Source: Fidelibacterota bacterium (lineage in GTDB: Bacteria; Marinisomatota; Marinisomatia; Marinisomatales; S15-B10). From it: 9,389 nucleotides of DNA. A model generated the notes under the pieces. That model was not told where the DNA came from. It was given only the letters and a program-made list of their open reading frames with translations, and ran no database searches. The stretch lies in assembly GCA_002715465.1 (NCBI GenBank), contig PAYY01000017.1, forward strand, positions 1-9,389, written 5' to 3'. This document shows, piece by piece, positions 1 through 6,762 of the stretch. Within the stretch, counting starts at the first letter, position 1. Every line of letters begins with the position of its first letter. A program made the position numbers and the translations under genes.

Positions 1-175
1 TACCCCATGTTTTTCTCCAGTTTACTGTAGGTTGGGAATAGGAAATACTTATGGTAGAGTTACCAACTATTTCTGAAACCTCAACTCGGGGAAGTTTTGA
101 TTCGAATTGCGGGTTAGCAATTAGATTATTAAATGTAATAAGAGGACCAAGAACAAAACTTAATAATACTTTCAT
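1..175 (-). CDS. DUF2911 domain protein, N-terminal part (runs off left edge)
   Basis: An open frame starts with ATG at 175-173 and runs without a stop to the window edge, giving 58 complete codons. Residues 1-20 look like a signal peptide: a short basic start, then a hydrophobic stretch ending in LIA before NPQF. Residues 25-58 match the start of DUF2911 proteins as I know the family: a SKLPRV segment, then a short strand pattern leading to SISYSQPTV and RKTWG, where family members typically read TYSRPSVKGR followed by a W/FG. DUF2911 proteins are secreted, of unknown function, and usually about 160-290 residues, so most of this one lies outside the window. It is divergent from the acyltransferase gene across a 266-bp gap. 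I see no clear Shine-Dalgarno site before the ATG. The assignment rests on remembered family pattern, not a search. Confidence 0.7.
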   Translation of the reverse strand, partial: MKVLLSFVLGPLITFNNLIANPQFESKLPRVEVSEIVGNSTISISYSQPTVNWRKTWG

Positions 176-339
176 ACTGAATCTAATTATCCAATGGAAC
201 ATAATAAGAAAACTTAATTAAATCTCGACACTAACTGCAAGTTGAAGGTAAGAGACTTGTGATTCTTTTTTGCAGAATAGTAGGGAGGGTTTATATCTTT
301 TTCTTACGGATCTTAAGCTAGGATAGGATATTGATTCAA

Positions 340-413
340 CCAATTAATTGGAAGATAAGAAAAATTCGTTCAATGAAAATTATAAGACTCCATTTGTTCC
401 AATTGATTTGGAA
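340..413. repeat. Two related CCAA-TTGG dyads in the divergent intergenic region
   Basis: The 176-441 gap between the divergent DUF2911 and acyltransferase genes holds a perfect 12-bp palindrome, CCAATTAATTGG (340-351), and an interrupted palindrome, TTCCAA-N5-TTGGAA (397-413). The two share the CCAATT...TTGG pattern and have centres about 59-60 bp apart. A weak sigma70-like pair, TTGATT (331-336) and GATAAG (354-359) with a 17-bp spacer, would put the first palindrome inside the spacer. Paired operators for a dimeric repressor are possible, but the DNA is very AT-rich and chance is a real alternative. I see no gene or RNA in the rest of this gap. Confidence 0.3.
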
Positions 414-441
414 TTAATTAAGATTTAAGTTTAATAAAATT

Positions 442-1488
442 ATGAGAAGGAATGATATAGACTGGATCAGAGTGCTTGCATTAGGCCTCTTAATTATTTA
501 TCACACTGTGGTGGCTTTTCAACCTTGGGGTTATAAAATTTTCTTTATTCAAAATAAACAGTCATTAGAATCTTTATGGATACTAATGTCAATGATAAAT
601 GTTTGGCGTATTCCAATCTTATTTATGATTTCTGGAATGGGAGTTTATTTTGCAATGCGAAAGCGAAACTGGAAACAATTATTAAAAGCACGAACAATTA
701 GGATCTTAATTCCTTATATTTTTGGGTTCTTATTTATTTGTCCAGTTAATATTTATTTTACTGCGTTATTCTATGGTAAGGAGGTCAATTATATACCTAA
801 TCCAGGCCATCTATGGTTTTTGGGGAATATTTTTTCTTATGTTTTATTTTTATTACCTTTTCTTATATATCTGAATAATAAGTCAGACAATTTTCTTTTT
901 CGAGGCCTTAAATGGTTATTGAACTATCGATTTGGAATAATGTGCTTAGCATTTATTGTAGCAATTGAATCCATATTGGTTAGGCCCGAATTTTTTACTG
1001 CTTATGCATTGAGCTCACATGGTTATTGGCTTGGGATAATATGTTTTATTATTGGGTTCTGTCTTGTTTCAATGGACAAAGTTTTTTGGAAGGCTGTCGA
1101 AAAAGTAAGACTAATCAATTTATCTCTAGGATTCTTTTTTTATTTAGTGAGACTAACTTTTATGTTTACACAACAGATAGAAGGTTTTTATTGGCTTTCT
1201 GGTTTTGAATCAATGTGTTGGATGCTAGCTATTTTTGGCTACGGCTCAATTTATTTGAATAAAGCTTCAAGTACTCTTTCATATCTAAGAGAAGCTGTAT
1301 TTCCAGTATATATCATTCATTTGCCAATACAATTTTTCTTGAGTTATTTAATCATGCCCTTAAATATATCCGCAATAGCCAAACTAGCATTAATACTAGT
1401 CGGCACATTTGGAGTAAGTTTTTTGTTTTACGAAATGTTAAGAAGAATAAAATGGATTAGACCTCTTTTTGGCTTGAACTTAAATTAA
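442..1488 (+). CDS. Membrane acyltransferase, acyltransferase-3 family (OpgC/MdoC-like)
   Basis: This 348-residue integral membrane protein probably transfers an acyl group onto a carbohydrate or glycolipid at the cytoplasmic membrane. It has the usual features of Pfam Acyl_transf_3: an N-terminal D7-W-x-R10 followed by H21 in the first membrane helix (the conserved histidine region), FMISGMG at 61-67, an R84-x-x-R87-x-x-x-P91 motif, and HLWFL at 123-127. The last is typical of the glucan-modifying OpgC/MdoC branch. About ten hydrophobic segments extend to the C-terminus, and the length is normal for the family. ATG 442 is the only good start, although no Shine-Dalgarno site precedes it. The gene ends 11 bp from the end of convergent rmuC and stands alone. 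The acyl donor and acceptor cannot be told from the sequence. Confidence 0.85.
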   Translation: MRRNDIDWIRVLALGLLIIYHTVVAFQPWGYKIFFIQNKQSLESLWILMSMINVWRIPILFMISGMGVYFAMRKRNWKQLLKARTIRILIPYIFGFLFICPVNIYFTALFYGKEVNYIPNPGHLWFLGNIFSYVLFLLPFLIYLNNKSDNFLFRGLKWLLNYRFGIMCLAFIVAIESILVRPEFFTAYALSSHGYWLGIICFIIGFCLVSMDKVFWKAVEKVRLINLSLGFFFYLVRLTFMFTQQIEGFYWLSGFESMCWMLAIFGYGSIYLNKASSTLSYLREAVFPVYIIHLPIQFFLSYLIMPLNISAIAKLALILVGTFGVSFLFYEMLRRIKWIRPLFGLNLN

Positions 1489-1499
1489 GTTTCAGATGT

Positions 1500-2714
1500 C
1501 TATTTTTCTTCAATTAATGGGTTGACTTCAGCATCATCTAAAAGCTCTTTTGGCAATGCTTTTTTTGTTTTTGCTCCTAGTTCTTTTAATTGTTGCGTTT
1601 TTCTAGTAAGGCTACCTCGACCTTCATGAAGTTTTCCCCAGGCTTTTTCATATTTAGTATTTGCTTGTTCAATCGATTTTCCTACACCTTGCAAATCTTC
1701 AACAAAATTACAGAATTTGTCATAGAGGGCACCTCCTTGGCGTGCAATTTCTTCAGTATTTTTCGATTGTTTGTCTTGTATCCACATCCATGAGATGACT
1801 TTCATTAATAGAAGCAAATGAGTTCCATCTACCAACAAAATATCTTTATCCAATGCAATTGTCGATAAATCACGGTCAGATAATGTTGCAATAGACCAAG
1901 CTGGTTGGATGGGAACGTACATAAAGACATAGTCTATTGAATCAATACTATAAATAGAGGTATAATCTTTTGAGGATAAATCATTAATATGTTTTTTTAT
2001 GCTTTGTATGTGTTCTTTTAAGAACTTTTCTTTTTCTTGCCCATCTTCCGTGTTAACATATTTTTCATAGGCAACAAGGGACACTTTTGAATCAATTACA
2101 TATTGTTTCCCATCTGGAAGCTTAACGATACAATCTGGTTGGGTTTTCTTTCCATTTTTAGAATCAAATGTTGGTCTCATTTCAAAATGGACATCTTTTT
2201 CTAATCCAGAATTTTCAAGCAATACCTCTAACTGTAATTCGCCCCAATTACCACGTGTTTTACTATCACCTTTAAGAGCGTTTGTAAGGTTTATAGCATC
2301 TTCGCTAATCTTTTGATTTAAACCTTTAAGTTGTTCTATCTCTTTACTTAAACTTGTTCTTCCTTCAATTTCTTTTTCATATTTTTCTTGAACAGATTTT
2401 TCGAATTCTTCAATTTTTTTACCAAGTGGATTTAATATTTGGTCAATGTTCGTTTTATTCAATTCAACAAACTTTTCAGATTTCTTTTCTAAAATTTCAT
2501 TAGCAAGATTTTCAAATTGAATTTTGTTTTGTTCAGATTGCTCATTTATTCGTTTTTTTTCTTTATCTAAAGATTCCTCTAAGGTTGAAATTTTTTCATT
2601 CTTTTCAGATATTTCTGCTTTCAAATCACCTAAAGATTTCTCTTTTTTTAAAACAATCGAAACAAGCCAAGCTGAACCAATTAAGAGAATAAGTATTATT
2701 GCAATCTCAAACAT
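1500..2714 (-). CDS. rmuC: DNA recombination protein RmuC
   Basis: This 404-residue protein belongs to the RmuC family, which limits recombination at inverted repeats in E. coli and has a predicted PD-(D/E)xK nuclease-like core. Residues 2-21 form one N-terminal membrane anchor. Residues about 25-135 are rich in K, E, L and Q with heptad character and are probably coiled coil. The core domain follows: RGNWGEL (154-160), PDCIVKLP (193-200, with D194), VIDSK (206-210, with D208 and K210 as the likely nuclease-type residues), FMYVP (264-268), and the family's conserved SKNTEEIARQGGALYDKF block (317-334). The C-terminal part (about 335-390), including KAWGKLHEGRGSLTRK (357-372), is also typical. 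Length is normal for RmuC. It starts at ATG 2714 with only a weak purine stretch upstream. It is convergent with the acyltransferase and divergent from the ThuA gene, so it is probably transcribed alone. Confidence 0.95.
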   Translation of the reverse strand: MFEIAIILILLIGSAWLVSIVLKKEKSLGDLKAEISEKNEKISTLEESLDKEKKRINEQSEQNKIQFENLANEILEKKSEKFVELNKTNIDQILNPLGKKIEEFEKSVQEKYEKEIEGRTSLSKEIEQLKGLNQKISEDAINLTNALKGDSKTRGNWGELQLEVLLENSGLEKDVHFEMRPTFDSKNGKKTQPDCIVKLPDGKQYVIDSKVSLVAYEKYVNTEDGQEKEKFLKEHIQSIKKHINDLSSKDYTSIYSIDSIDYVFMYVPIQPAWSIATLSDRDLSTIALDKDILLVDGTHLLLLMKVISWMWIQDKQSKNTEEIARQGGALYDKFCNFVEDLQGVGKSIEQANTKYEKAWGKLHEGRGSLTRKTQQLKELGAKTKKALPKELLDDAEVNPLIEEK

Positions 2715-3029
2715 TTTCTTTAGTTGAGATCTTAATCAAAGGGCTTAATTCAAGAAACAAAATGTGGGATTGCTGTGGTGTGGAATAAGTGTTTTTCAAG
2801 TCTTTCCATATGTGTTGTTCATCATTCTATACCTAACGAAAGTTAACTAAGCTACAACAAGAAATGTTTGAGTGTCAATACTGATAGAAAAAAAATCAAT
2901 TAATTAGAATGTTAAACCTAGAGAGTATATAGAACAATTAATCTAATTCATTCCTTTAGACTTTTGAACTTTGAATGGAAAAATTATTATTTTGGAGTAT
3001 TATCCTATAGCTATAAAACAAGGAAAAGT
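2715..3029. other. Divergent intergenic region between rmuC and the ThuA-family gene
   Basis: I see no convincing gene or RNA in this 315-bp stretch if the ThuA gene starts at 3030. It must hold promoters for both flanking genes. The best plus-strand candidate is weak: TTGAAC (2964-2969) and TATTTT (2988-2993) with an 18-bp spacer, giving a leader of about 30 nt. CAATTAAT occurs twice (near 2898 and 2937) with TTAGA and TCTAA nearby, a loose repeat of uncertain meaning. I could not pick a convincing promoter for rmuC. Confidence 0.4.
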
Positions 3030-4094
3030 ATGATAATATTCAAAAAACTTTATCCAATTATTCGAGTTTTTACATTGATTTTTATATCAATATCCGTGAA
3101 TCAAGCTCAAATTCCTGTTGAGCCTCCTGATCCTCGAAGTCGTGCCGAAGTCGAATCTGTATTATCTAAAGCTCCTGTGGTGTCTGACAAGAATCTTCGT
3201 GATCTTCATATTGTATTGCTTGCAAGTGAAAAGGATCATGGTATCAATGAACATGATTATCCTTTATGGCAGAAAAACTGGAATCTTCTTTTAGGTGGAA
3301 AGAAGAAGGATAGTGATGGGACTCAGATTAATTTGTTCGGTCCTGAAAACGAGGTTCCTGTTGATGAAATGAAGGCAGGTGCAGCTAAAGTTAAGGTTTC
3401 AACAGCATGGGAATGGCCATCGAAAAAACAGTTTAAAAGTGCTGATTTGATAGTTGCTTTTTCTGTTGTTAAATGGAGTAACGAGAGGAATTCAGAATTG
3501 CATAAATATTTGTCTCGCGGAGGGGGGTTTGTCACTATCCATATGAGCTGTGTTGTAGGGAATGCACTTTTTGATAAAACCTCGGGGGAAATTTCAAAAG
3601 CTTCTGTTGAAGACGGAGGAATTGATCTCGATGATGAAGTAGCCGAATTGATTGGACTTAGTTGGAACTGGGATTATACGAGATGGAGACACGGACCAAT
3701 GAATTTAGATCTTGTAGATAAAGACCATCCTATATGCCTTGGCCTGCCTAGACAAATTTATTTTATGGATGAAGCTTATTGGCCTTTGCACGGAGACAGA
3801 TCGAAGGTAACTACTATTGCTAGCTCGAAGGAAACAATAGGGAACTTTAAAGCATCTAAAAGCGTCGAAGCTATACAACAGAAATGGCCAACAGAACCTA
3901 CAAAAGATGAACCAATGTTTTGGGCTTATGAATATGGTAAGGGAAGGGTATATGGTTGCATTCTTGGGCACTATAGTTGGACTTTTGATGACCCCTATTT
4001 CCGCATTCTACTGCTAAGGGGTATGGCGTGGGCCGCTGGTGAGTCTGCCTACCGATTCGATTCCCTAGTACTAAGGGGAGCAACAATAAATTAA
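3030..4094 (+). CDS. Secreted ThuA-domain protein (trehalose-utilization family)
   Basis: The ThuA family has a glutamine-amidotransferase-like flavodoxin fold and is linked to metabolism of oxidised (keto) sugars. I chose ATG 3030 because AAGGA sits at 3020-3024, 5 nt upstream, and because it puts a signal peptide at the N-terminus (residues 1-27, ending NQAQ). A TTG 66 bp upstream would add a tail that buries this signal. The mature protein shows LLASEKDHG (63-71), RGGGFVTIH (163-171), DKDHPICLGLP (230-240), FMDEAYW (245-251), PMFWAYEYGKGRVYG (295-309) and LRGMAWAAGE (329-338). The last four are the typical ThuA 'DHP..GLP / DE.Y / P..W...GKGRV / RG..WAAG' series. Length is 354 residues. It has no operon partner on its strand, but a sugar isomerase and an aldolase lie within 3 kb. 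The substrate is unknown. Confidence 0.85.
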   Translation: MIIFKKLYPIIRVFTLIFISISVNQAQIPVEPPDPRSRAEVESVLSKAPVVSDKNLRDLHIVLLASEKDHGINEHDYPLWQKNWNLLLGGKKKDSDGTQINLFGPENEVPVDEMKAGAAKVKVSTAWEWPSKKQFKSADLIVAFSVVKWSNERNSELHKYLSRGGGFVTIHMSCVVGNALFDKTSGEISKASVEDGGIDLDDEVAELIGLSWNWDYTRWRHGPMNLDLVDKDHPICLGLPRQIYFMDEAYWPLHGDRSKVTTIASSKETIGNFKASKSVEAIQQKWPTEPTKDEPMFWAYEYGKGRVYGCILGHYSWTFDDPYFRILLLRGMAWAAGESAYRFDSLVLRGATIN

Positions 4095-4155
4095 ACTACA
4101 TTGCTTTCTATAATCTCAAGGTCAGTAGTTCCGTCAAACATACTTTGACTTATTA

Positions 4156-4192
4156 CTTCATTTAATGAAGAAAATATTATTTCATTAATGAA
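4156..4192. repeat. Two adjacent TTCATT/AATGAA palindromes
   Basis: CTTCATTTAATGAAG (4156-4170; a 7-bp arm on each side of a single T) and TTCATTAATGAA (4181-4192; perfect 12 bp) share TTCATT/AATGAA arms, with centres about 23-24 bp apart. They lie between the end of the ThuA gene and the convergent decayed serine hydrolase gene. No T-tract follows either one, so they are not convincing terminators. They could be paired protein sites or chance in AT-rich DNA. Nothing else is seen in 4095-4216. Confidence 0.3.
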
Positions 4193-4216
4193 TAGTATAC
4201 AAGATGTTGAAATTCA

Positions 4217-4503
4217 TTATTTAGTGATGATTCTGTTGGTGGAACTTGACTTCATTATAACTTCGATAAGATTTTCTTTAGGTTCAGCCCAATAATGGGT
4301 ATAAAAATATCCTCCCCAACTAAATGTACCAGTTGACTCTCTAGAATATATTTTTGATTTAATTAAGCTGTCAATTTTGTTCAAATAAAATTGATCTATT
4401 CTAACATCAACCGGGTTTTTATATTTAAAACCATAATCAACACTCTGAGAAAACAAGCATGTTGAAAGAAATAATGCGAATATTATATTTTTTTATAATC
4501 CAT
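4217..4503 (-). pseudogene. Remnant of a secreted beta-lactamase-family serine hydrolase, core deleted and frameshifted
   Basis: The longest intact frame is 79 codons, from TTG 4456 to 4217, but the same frame extends upstream as a signal-peptide-like segment (KNIIFALFLSTCLFSQ) to a TAA at 4495-4493. An ATG at 4503-4501 would lead into this segment if the run of seven A at 4494-4488 had eight, reading MDYKKNIIFALFL. After the signal, NPVDVRIDQFYLNKIDSLI resembles the first helix of beta-lactamase-family serine hydrolases (Pfam PF00144). It is followed almost directly by GTFSWGGYFYTHYW and EPKENLIEVIM, which match the family's C-terminal WGG segment. About 250-300 residues that would carry the catalytic SxxK and YxN motifs are missing; the junction lies near 4328-4351. 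I infer an internal in-frame deletion and a one-base frameshift, so no active enzyme. A small secreted protein remains possible. Confidence 0.65.
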
Positions 4504-4571
4504 GAAAATCTATACCTCAAGAATATTTAAATCGAGTTAACCGTCATCAATAAAATTATATTATAAAATGA

Positions 4572-4784
4572 TTATGTAGTAAAAAAATCAAAGATATTTG
4601 CAATCTTTGAGGCTGGCTGATCCTTAAAGAATTCCGTATAAGAACATTTAGTACATGATACCGCACTATATTTTTTATTTTGTATATTAAATATTTTTGT
4701 CCAAAAACTACCAGCTACCCTCATTTCGCCGAGATCGTATTCTTTGTTACTACATTTAGGACATGACCATTTTTCATGTTTCAT
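4572..4784 (-). CDS. Small Zn-ribbon protein, DUF2082-like
   Basis: This 70-residue protein has two CxxC knuckles, C8-P-K-C11 and C44-T-K-C47, which can bind one zinc ion. The region between them (about GEMRVAGSFWTKIFNIQNKK) and the tail TEFF...SKIANIFDFFTT follow the pattern of the DUF2082 / zinc-ribbon-13 family: GE-[IM]-R, then F-x-x-QNKK-[FY], then C-x-x-C-x-Y-T-E, then NIFDF. The family is described as predicted nucleic-acid binding with no firm function. The size is normal. It starts at ATG 4784, with AAAGG about 9-10 nt upstream as a weak ribosome site. It lies 51 bp downstream of the aldolase gene on the same strand and may be read through from the same promoter, though a functional link is not evident. 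Confidence 0.75.
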   Translation of the reverse strand: MKHEKWSCPKCSNKEYDLGEMRVAGSFWTKIFNIQNKKYSAVSCTKCSYTEFFKDQPASKIANIFDFFTT

Positions 4785-4835
4785 AAACTTGACCCTTTGA
4801 TTAAAGTTGAATTAGATATAGAATAAAATATTTCC

Positions 4836-5603
4836 TTAATTGACCATATGTAGATTGTAGGCATCTACAGCTGTGACGTTATCATGAACAATAGCCGAAA
4901 CACATGCGGCCATTTTAGAAGGTTCAGCATGCCCCCAAATATTTCGTCCAATAGCAACACCGGTTGCGCCTGCGGTCATGGCATCGGCAATGGACTTCAA
5001 AAAATCCATGTCTTCATCTCCTTTTGTCCCACCGAGAATAACGATAGGTATGAATGTATTTTCAACTATTTCTCTAAAGGATTCTATATCCCCTGTATAA
5101 GGAATTTTAGTAATATCGGCACCTAACTCTGCTACAAGGCGTGCAGCATATGATATGTTGTCAGCCGTGTAATACTCTTTCAAGCCCAAACCCATGGGGA
5201 TTGCCTCAACCATAACTGGTATGCCTGAAGAGGAGGCGGAGCTTATAAGTTGAGCTACATTTTTGCGTGTATCTTTTTCTCTTGGGTGACCCGTATAACA
5301 CATTGTAACTAAAGCATCCGCATTTACTGTTTCCAAATCACTTGAATCAAAGCAAAGCATAGGTTCGGATTCGGTTGGTTTATTATGATAGACATTTTCC
5401 GTATCGGCGCGAAGGATCACGGTTTTATCTGCAAGCTCTTTTTGGTAGGTTTTTGCGACCCCAAAATTCACAATAAAGGCATCCAAGTAAGGTCCCAGAT
5501 CTTTTATTATTTTACCAGGAGAAGTAAGACCCATAATAGGCATATAGGCTGGATGATCCATTGCTAATACTACGATTTTCCCATTTTTGAACATCGTATC
5601 CAT
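4836..5603 (-). CDS. Class I aldolase, DhnA/FbaB/LsrF family (DeoC-like TIM barrel)
   Basis: This 255-residue cytoplasmic TIM-barrel enzyme is probably a Schiff-base aldolase acting on a sugar phosphate or related keto compound. Visible family features are AMDHPAY (14-20; D16 and H17 at the end of strand 1), VEAIPMG (132-138; E133), ADITKIPYTGD (162-172), in which K166 is the likely Schiff-base lysine as in archaeal-type class I FBP aldolases, ILGGTKGDE (189-197), and the phosphate-binding end GVAIGRNIWGH (215-225). The length suits the DhnA/LsrF group. Start ATG 5603 has AAGGA (5615-5619) 11 nt upstream; an ATG three codons later is further from it and less likely. The isomerase gene ends 64 bp upstream on the same strand, so the two probably share a promoter and a pathway. 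The exact substrate (fructose-1,6-bisphosphate, an LsrF-like ketose phosphate or other) cannot be read from the sequence. Confidence 0.8.
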   Translation of the reverse strand: MDTMFKNGKIVVLAMDHPAYMPIMGLTSPGKIIKDLGPYLDAFIVNFGVAKTYQKELADKTVILRADTENVYHNKPTESEPMLCFDSSDLETVNADALVTMCYTGHPREKDTRKNVAQLISSASSSGIPVMVEAIPMGLGLKEYYTADNISYAARLVAELGADITKIPYTGDIESFREIVENTFIPIVILGGTKGDEDMDFLKSIADAMTAGATGVAIGRNIWGHAEPSKMAACVSAIVHDNVTAVDAYNLHMVN

Positions 5604-5667
5604 ATTATTTAATTTCCTTCAGCACTCGTTAATATTTGATCAATAGATCTTTTTTTAATTTGAGGAT

Positions 5668-6489
5668 TCAAGGACCTAACGGTAGAAGTGTATCAACCAG
5701 GTATTTACCATTTATTAATGTTGCCGCATCAGGGTTTTTCTCAGCATTTGGCGATTCTTCTTCGATCATCACCCAGCCATCAAAATTATTATCCTGTAGC
5801 ATTTTTATCAATCGCGGGAAATCCGTAATTCCTTTACCCATTGGGGCCCAGATGCCTTCAGATGTGATGTCTTTAAAATGTAGGTGCTTGATAACTGATA
5901 TGTACTCTTGAAAAATAGTATATACATCCATTCCACCATTAACAATATGTCCTGAATCTGGACACCAGCCAATTACACTAGTATCAAGTCCGTCCAACAA
6001 AATCTTGTAATCTTCTTCTGTCTTGAATACCGAGCCTATTTCTGAATTAACGTGCACGGAGCAACTTATTCCCATATCATTAGCTCTCTTGGCAATACTA
6101 TTGATGCAAGCCAGGCAGTTCTGCTGACGAACTATAAGGTCAGAACGGTCCTCTCCATCGTTATGGGAAAGCATTAAGTGTGAGTTAGGGAAATCTTGTA
6201 AAAACTCAAGTGTTTTATCAGATAACCACCGTTCTTTCTCATTCTCTTTAGGATTCCGCCAATCTCCAGGAATACACAATGCACCAAGTTCAAGAGATTC
6301 TTTTTCCAAGAGTTCTTTTGTTCGGTTCGTACTTTCAAAATATTTTCCCATCATAATCGGAACATCCGGTTCTATTCCCTTGAAACCTGCTTTTCTTATG
6401 ATATTTAACATATGAGTCATTTTTCCGAGATATTTTTTTCCAGACATTTGCCAAGTATATAATTGAGACCCATATCGGATATTACTCAT
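5668..6489 (-). CDS. Sugar phosphate isomerase/epimerase, xylose-isomerase-like TIM barrel (IolE-like)
   Basis: This 273-residue protein belongs to the AP-endonuclease-2/xylose-isomerase-like superfamily, metal-dependent sugar isomerases, epimerases and dehydratases. The first strand gives YGSQLYTWQ (6-14), then GFKGIEPDV (35-43; E40 on strand 2), SVHVNSEIGS (144-153; E150 where a metal or catalytic acid is expected), GWCPDSGHIVNGG (174-186; D178 and H181), HLHFKDI (202-208; H204, D207) and WVMIEEES (239-246; an acidic metal ligand). There is no signal peptide, so it is cytoplasmic. ATG 6489 has AAAGGA (6497-6502) 7 nt upstream, which fixes the start. It is the first gene behind the promoter at 6546-6574 and is followed by the aldolase. 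It might be an isomerase, a 3-epimerase or an IolE-like dehydratase; the family is too diverse to choose. Confidence 0.8.
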   Translation of the reverse strand: MSNIRYGSQLYTWQMSGKKYLGKMTHMLNIIRKAGFKGIEPDVPIMMGKYFESTNRTKELLEKESLELGALCIPGDWRNPKENEKERWLSDKTLEFLQDFPNSHLMLSHNDGEDRSDLIVRQQNCLACINSIAKRANDMGISCSVHVNSEIGSVFKTEEDYKILLDGLDTSVIGWCPDSGHIVNGGMDVYTIFQEYISVIKHLHFKDITSEGIWAPMGKGITDFPRLIKMLQDNNFDGWVMIEEESPNAEKNPDAATLINGKYLVDTLLPLGP

Positions 6490-6545
6490 TGGTTTTTCCT
6501 TTCGAGATGAAAAAAAATTATTTTTCGAATTATTCTAGTAATGTA

Positions 6546-6574
6546 ATTATATGTTTCTATTACCAATAGTACAA
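6546..6574 (-). promoter_or_regulatory. Sigma70-type promoter for the isomerase-aldolase pair, with a dyad in its spacer
   Basis: On the minus strand TTGTAC (6574-6569) and a perfect TATAAT (6551-6546) are separated by exactly 17 bp. The predicted transcript start is near 6539, about 50 nt before the ATG at 6489 and its ribosome site. The spacer contains a small dyad, CTATT-N3-AATAG (6557-6569), overlapping the -35 edge, which could be an operator. The -35 box matches consensus only at TTG. Confidence 0.55.
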
Positions 6575-6642
6575 ATAGAAAGAGGTAGAATCAAGATAGA
6601 GACCATATAAAAACAACTTCGTTAAAATAGTTCTATCTAAAG

Positions 6643-6716
6643 TCGGAGCGGGGAGATTTGAACTCCCGACCCCCTGGTCCCAAACCAGGTGCGCTACCGG
6701 ACTGCGCCACGCTCCG
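6643..6716 (-). tRNA. tRNA-Pro (anticodon UGG)
   Basis: On the minus strand the acceptor arms CGGAGCG (6716-6710) and CGCTCCG (6650-6644) pair fully, with discriminator A at 6643. The D arm is GCGC...GCGC, the anticodon stem is CCTGG/CCAGG with loop TTTGGGA (anticodon TGG), and the T arm contains GTTCAAATC between complementary GGGAG/CTCCC arms. Length is 74 nt. The bases after the discriminator are CT, so the 3' CCA is not encoded and must be added by nucleotidyltransferase. It lies 46 bp downstream of the redoxin gene on the same strand and could be released from that transcript or have its own promoter; I saw no clear one. Confidence 0.97.
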
Positions 6717-6762
6717 CTAAATATAATTCAATACAATAATCTATAAAGATAATAATTATATT

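Noticed and set aside
2964..3029. Longer start of the ThuA gene at TTG 2964, adding 22 residues.
   Set aside because: It lacks a ribosome site and would place a polar tail before a clear signal peptide; ATG 3030 has AAGGA 5 nt upstream.
3323..4086. Minus-strand open frames of 62-88 codons opposite the ThuA gene.
   Set aside because: They lie fully inside a gene with clear ThuA motifs and show no family features of their own.
4156..4192. Intrinsic terminator for the ThuA gene.
   Set aside because: The hairpins are short and AT-only, and no T-run follows on either strand.
4884..5126. Plus-strand open frame of 80 codons inside the aldolase gene.
   Set aside because: It is a shadow frame of a well-supported gene, with cysteine-rich composition and no family pattern.
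6643..6716. tRNA gene as an integration (att) site for a mobile element.
   Set aside because: I saw no second copy of the tRNA 3' end in the window and no integrase gene nearby.
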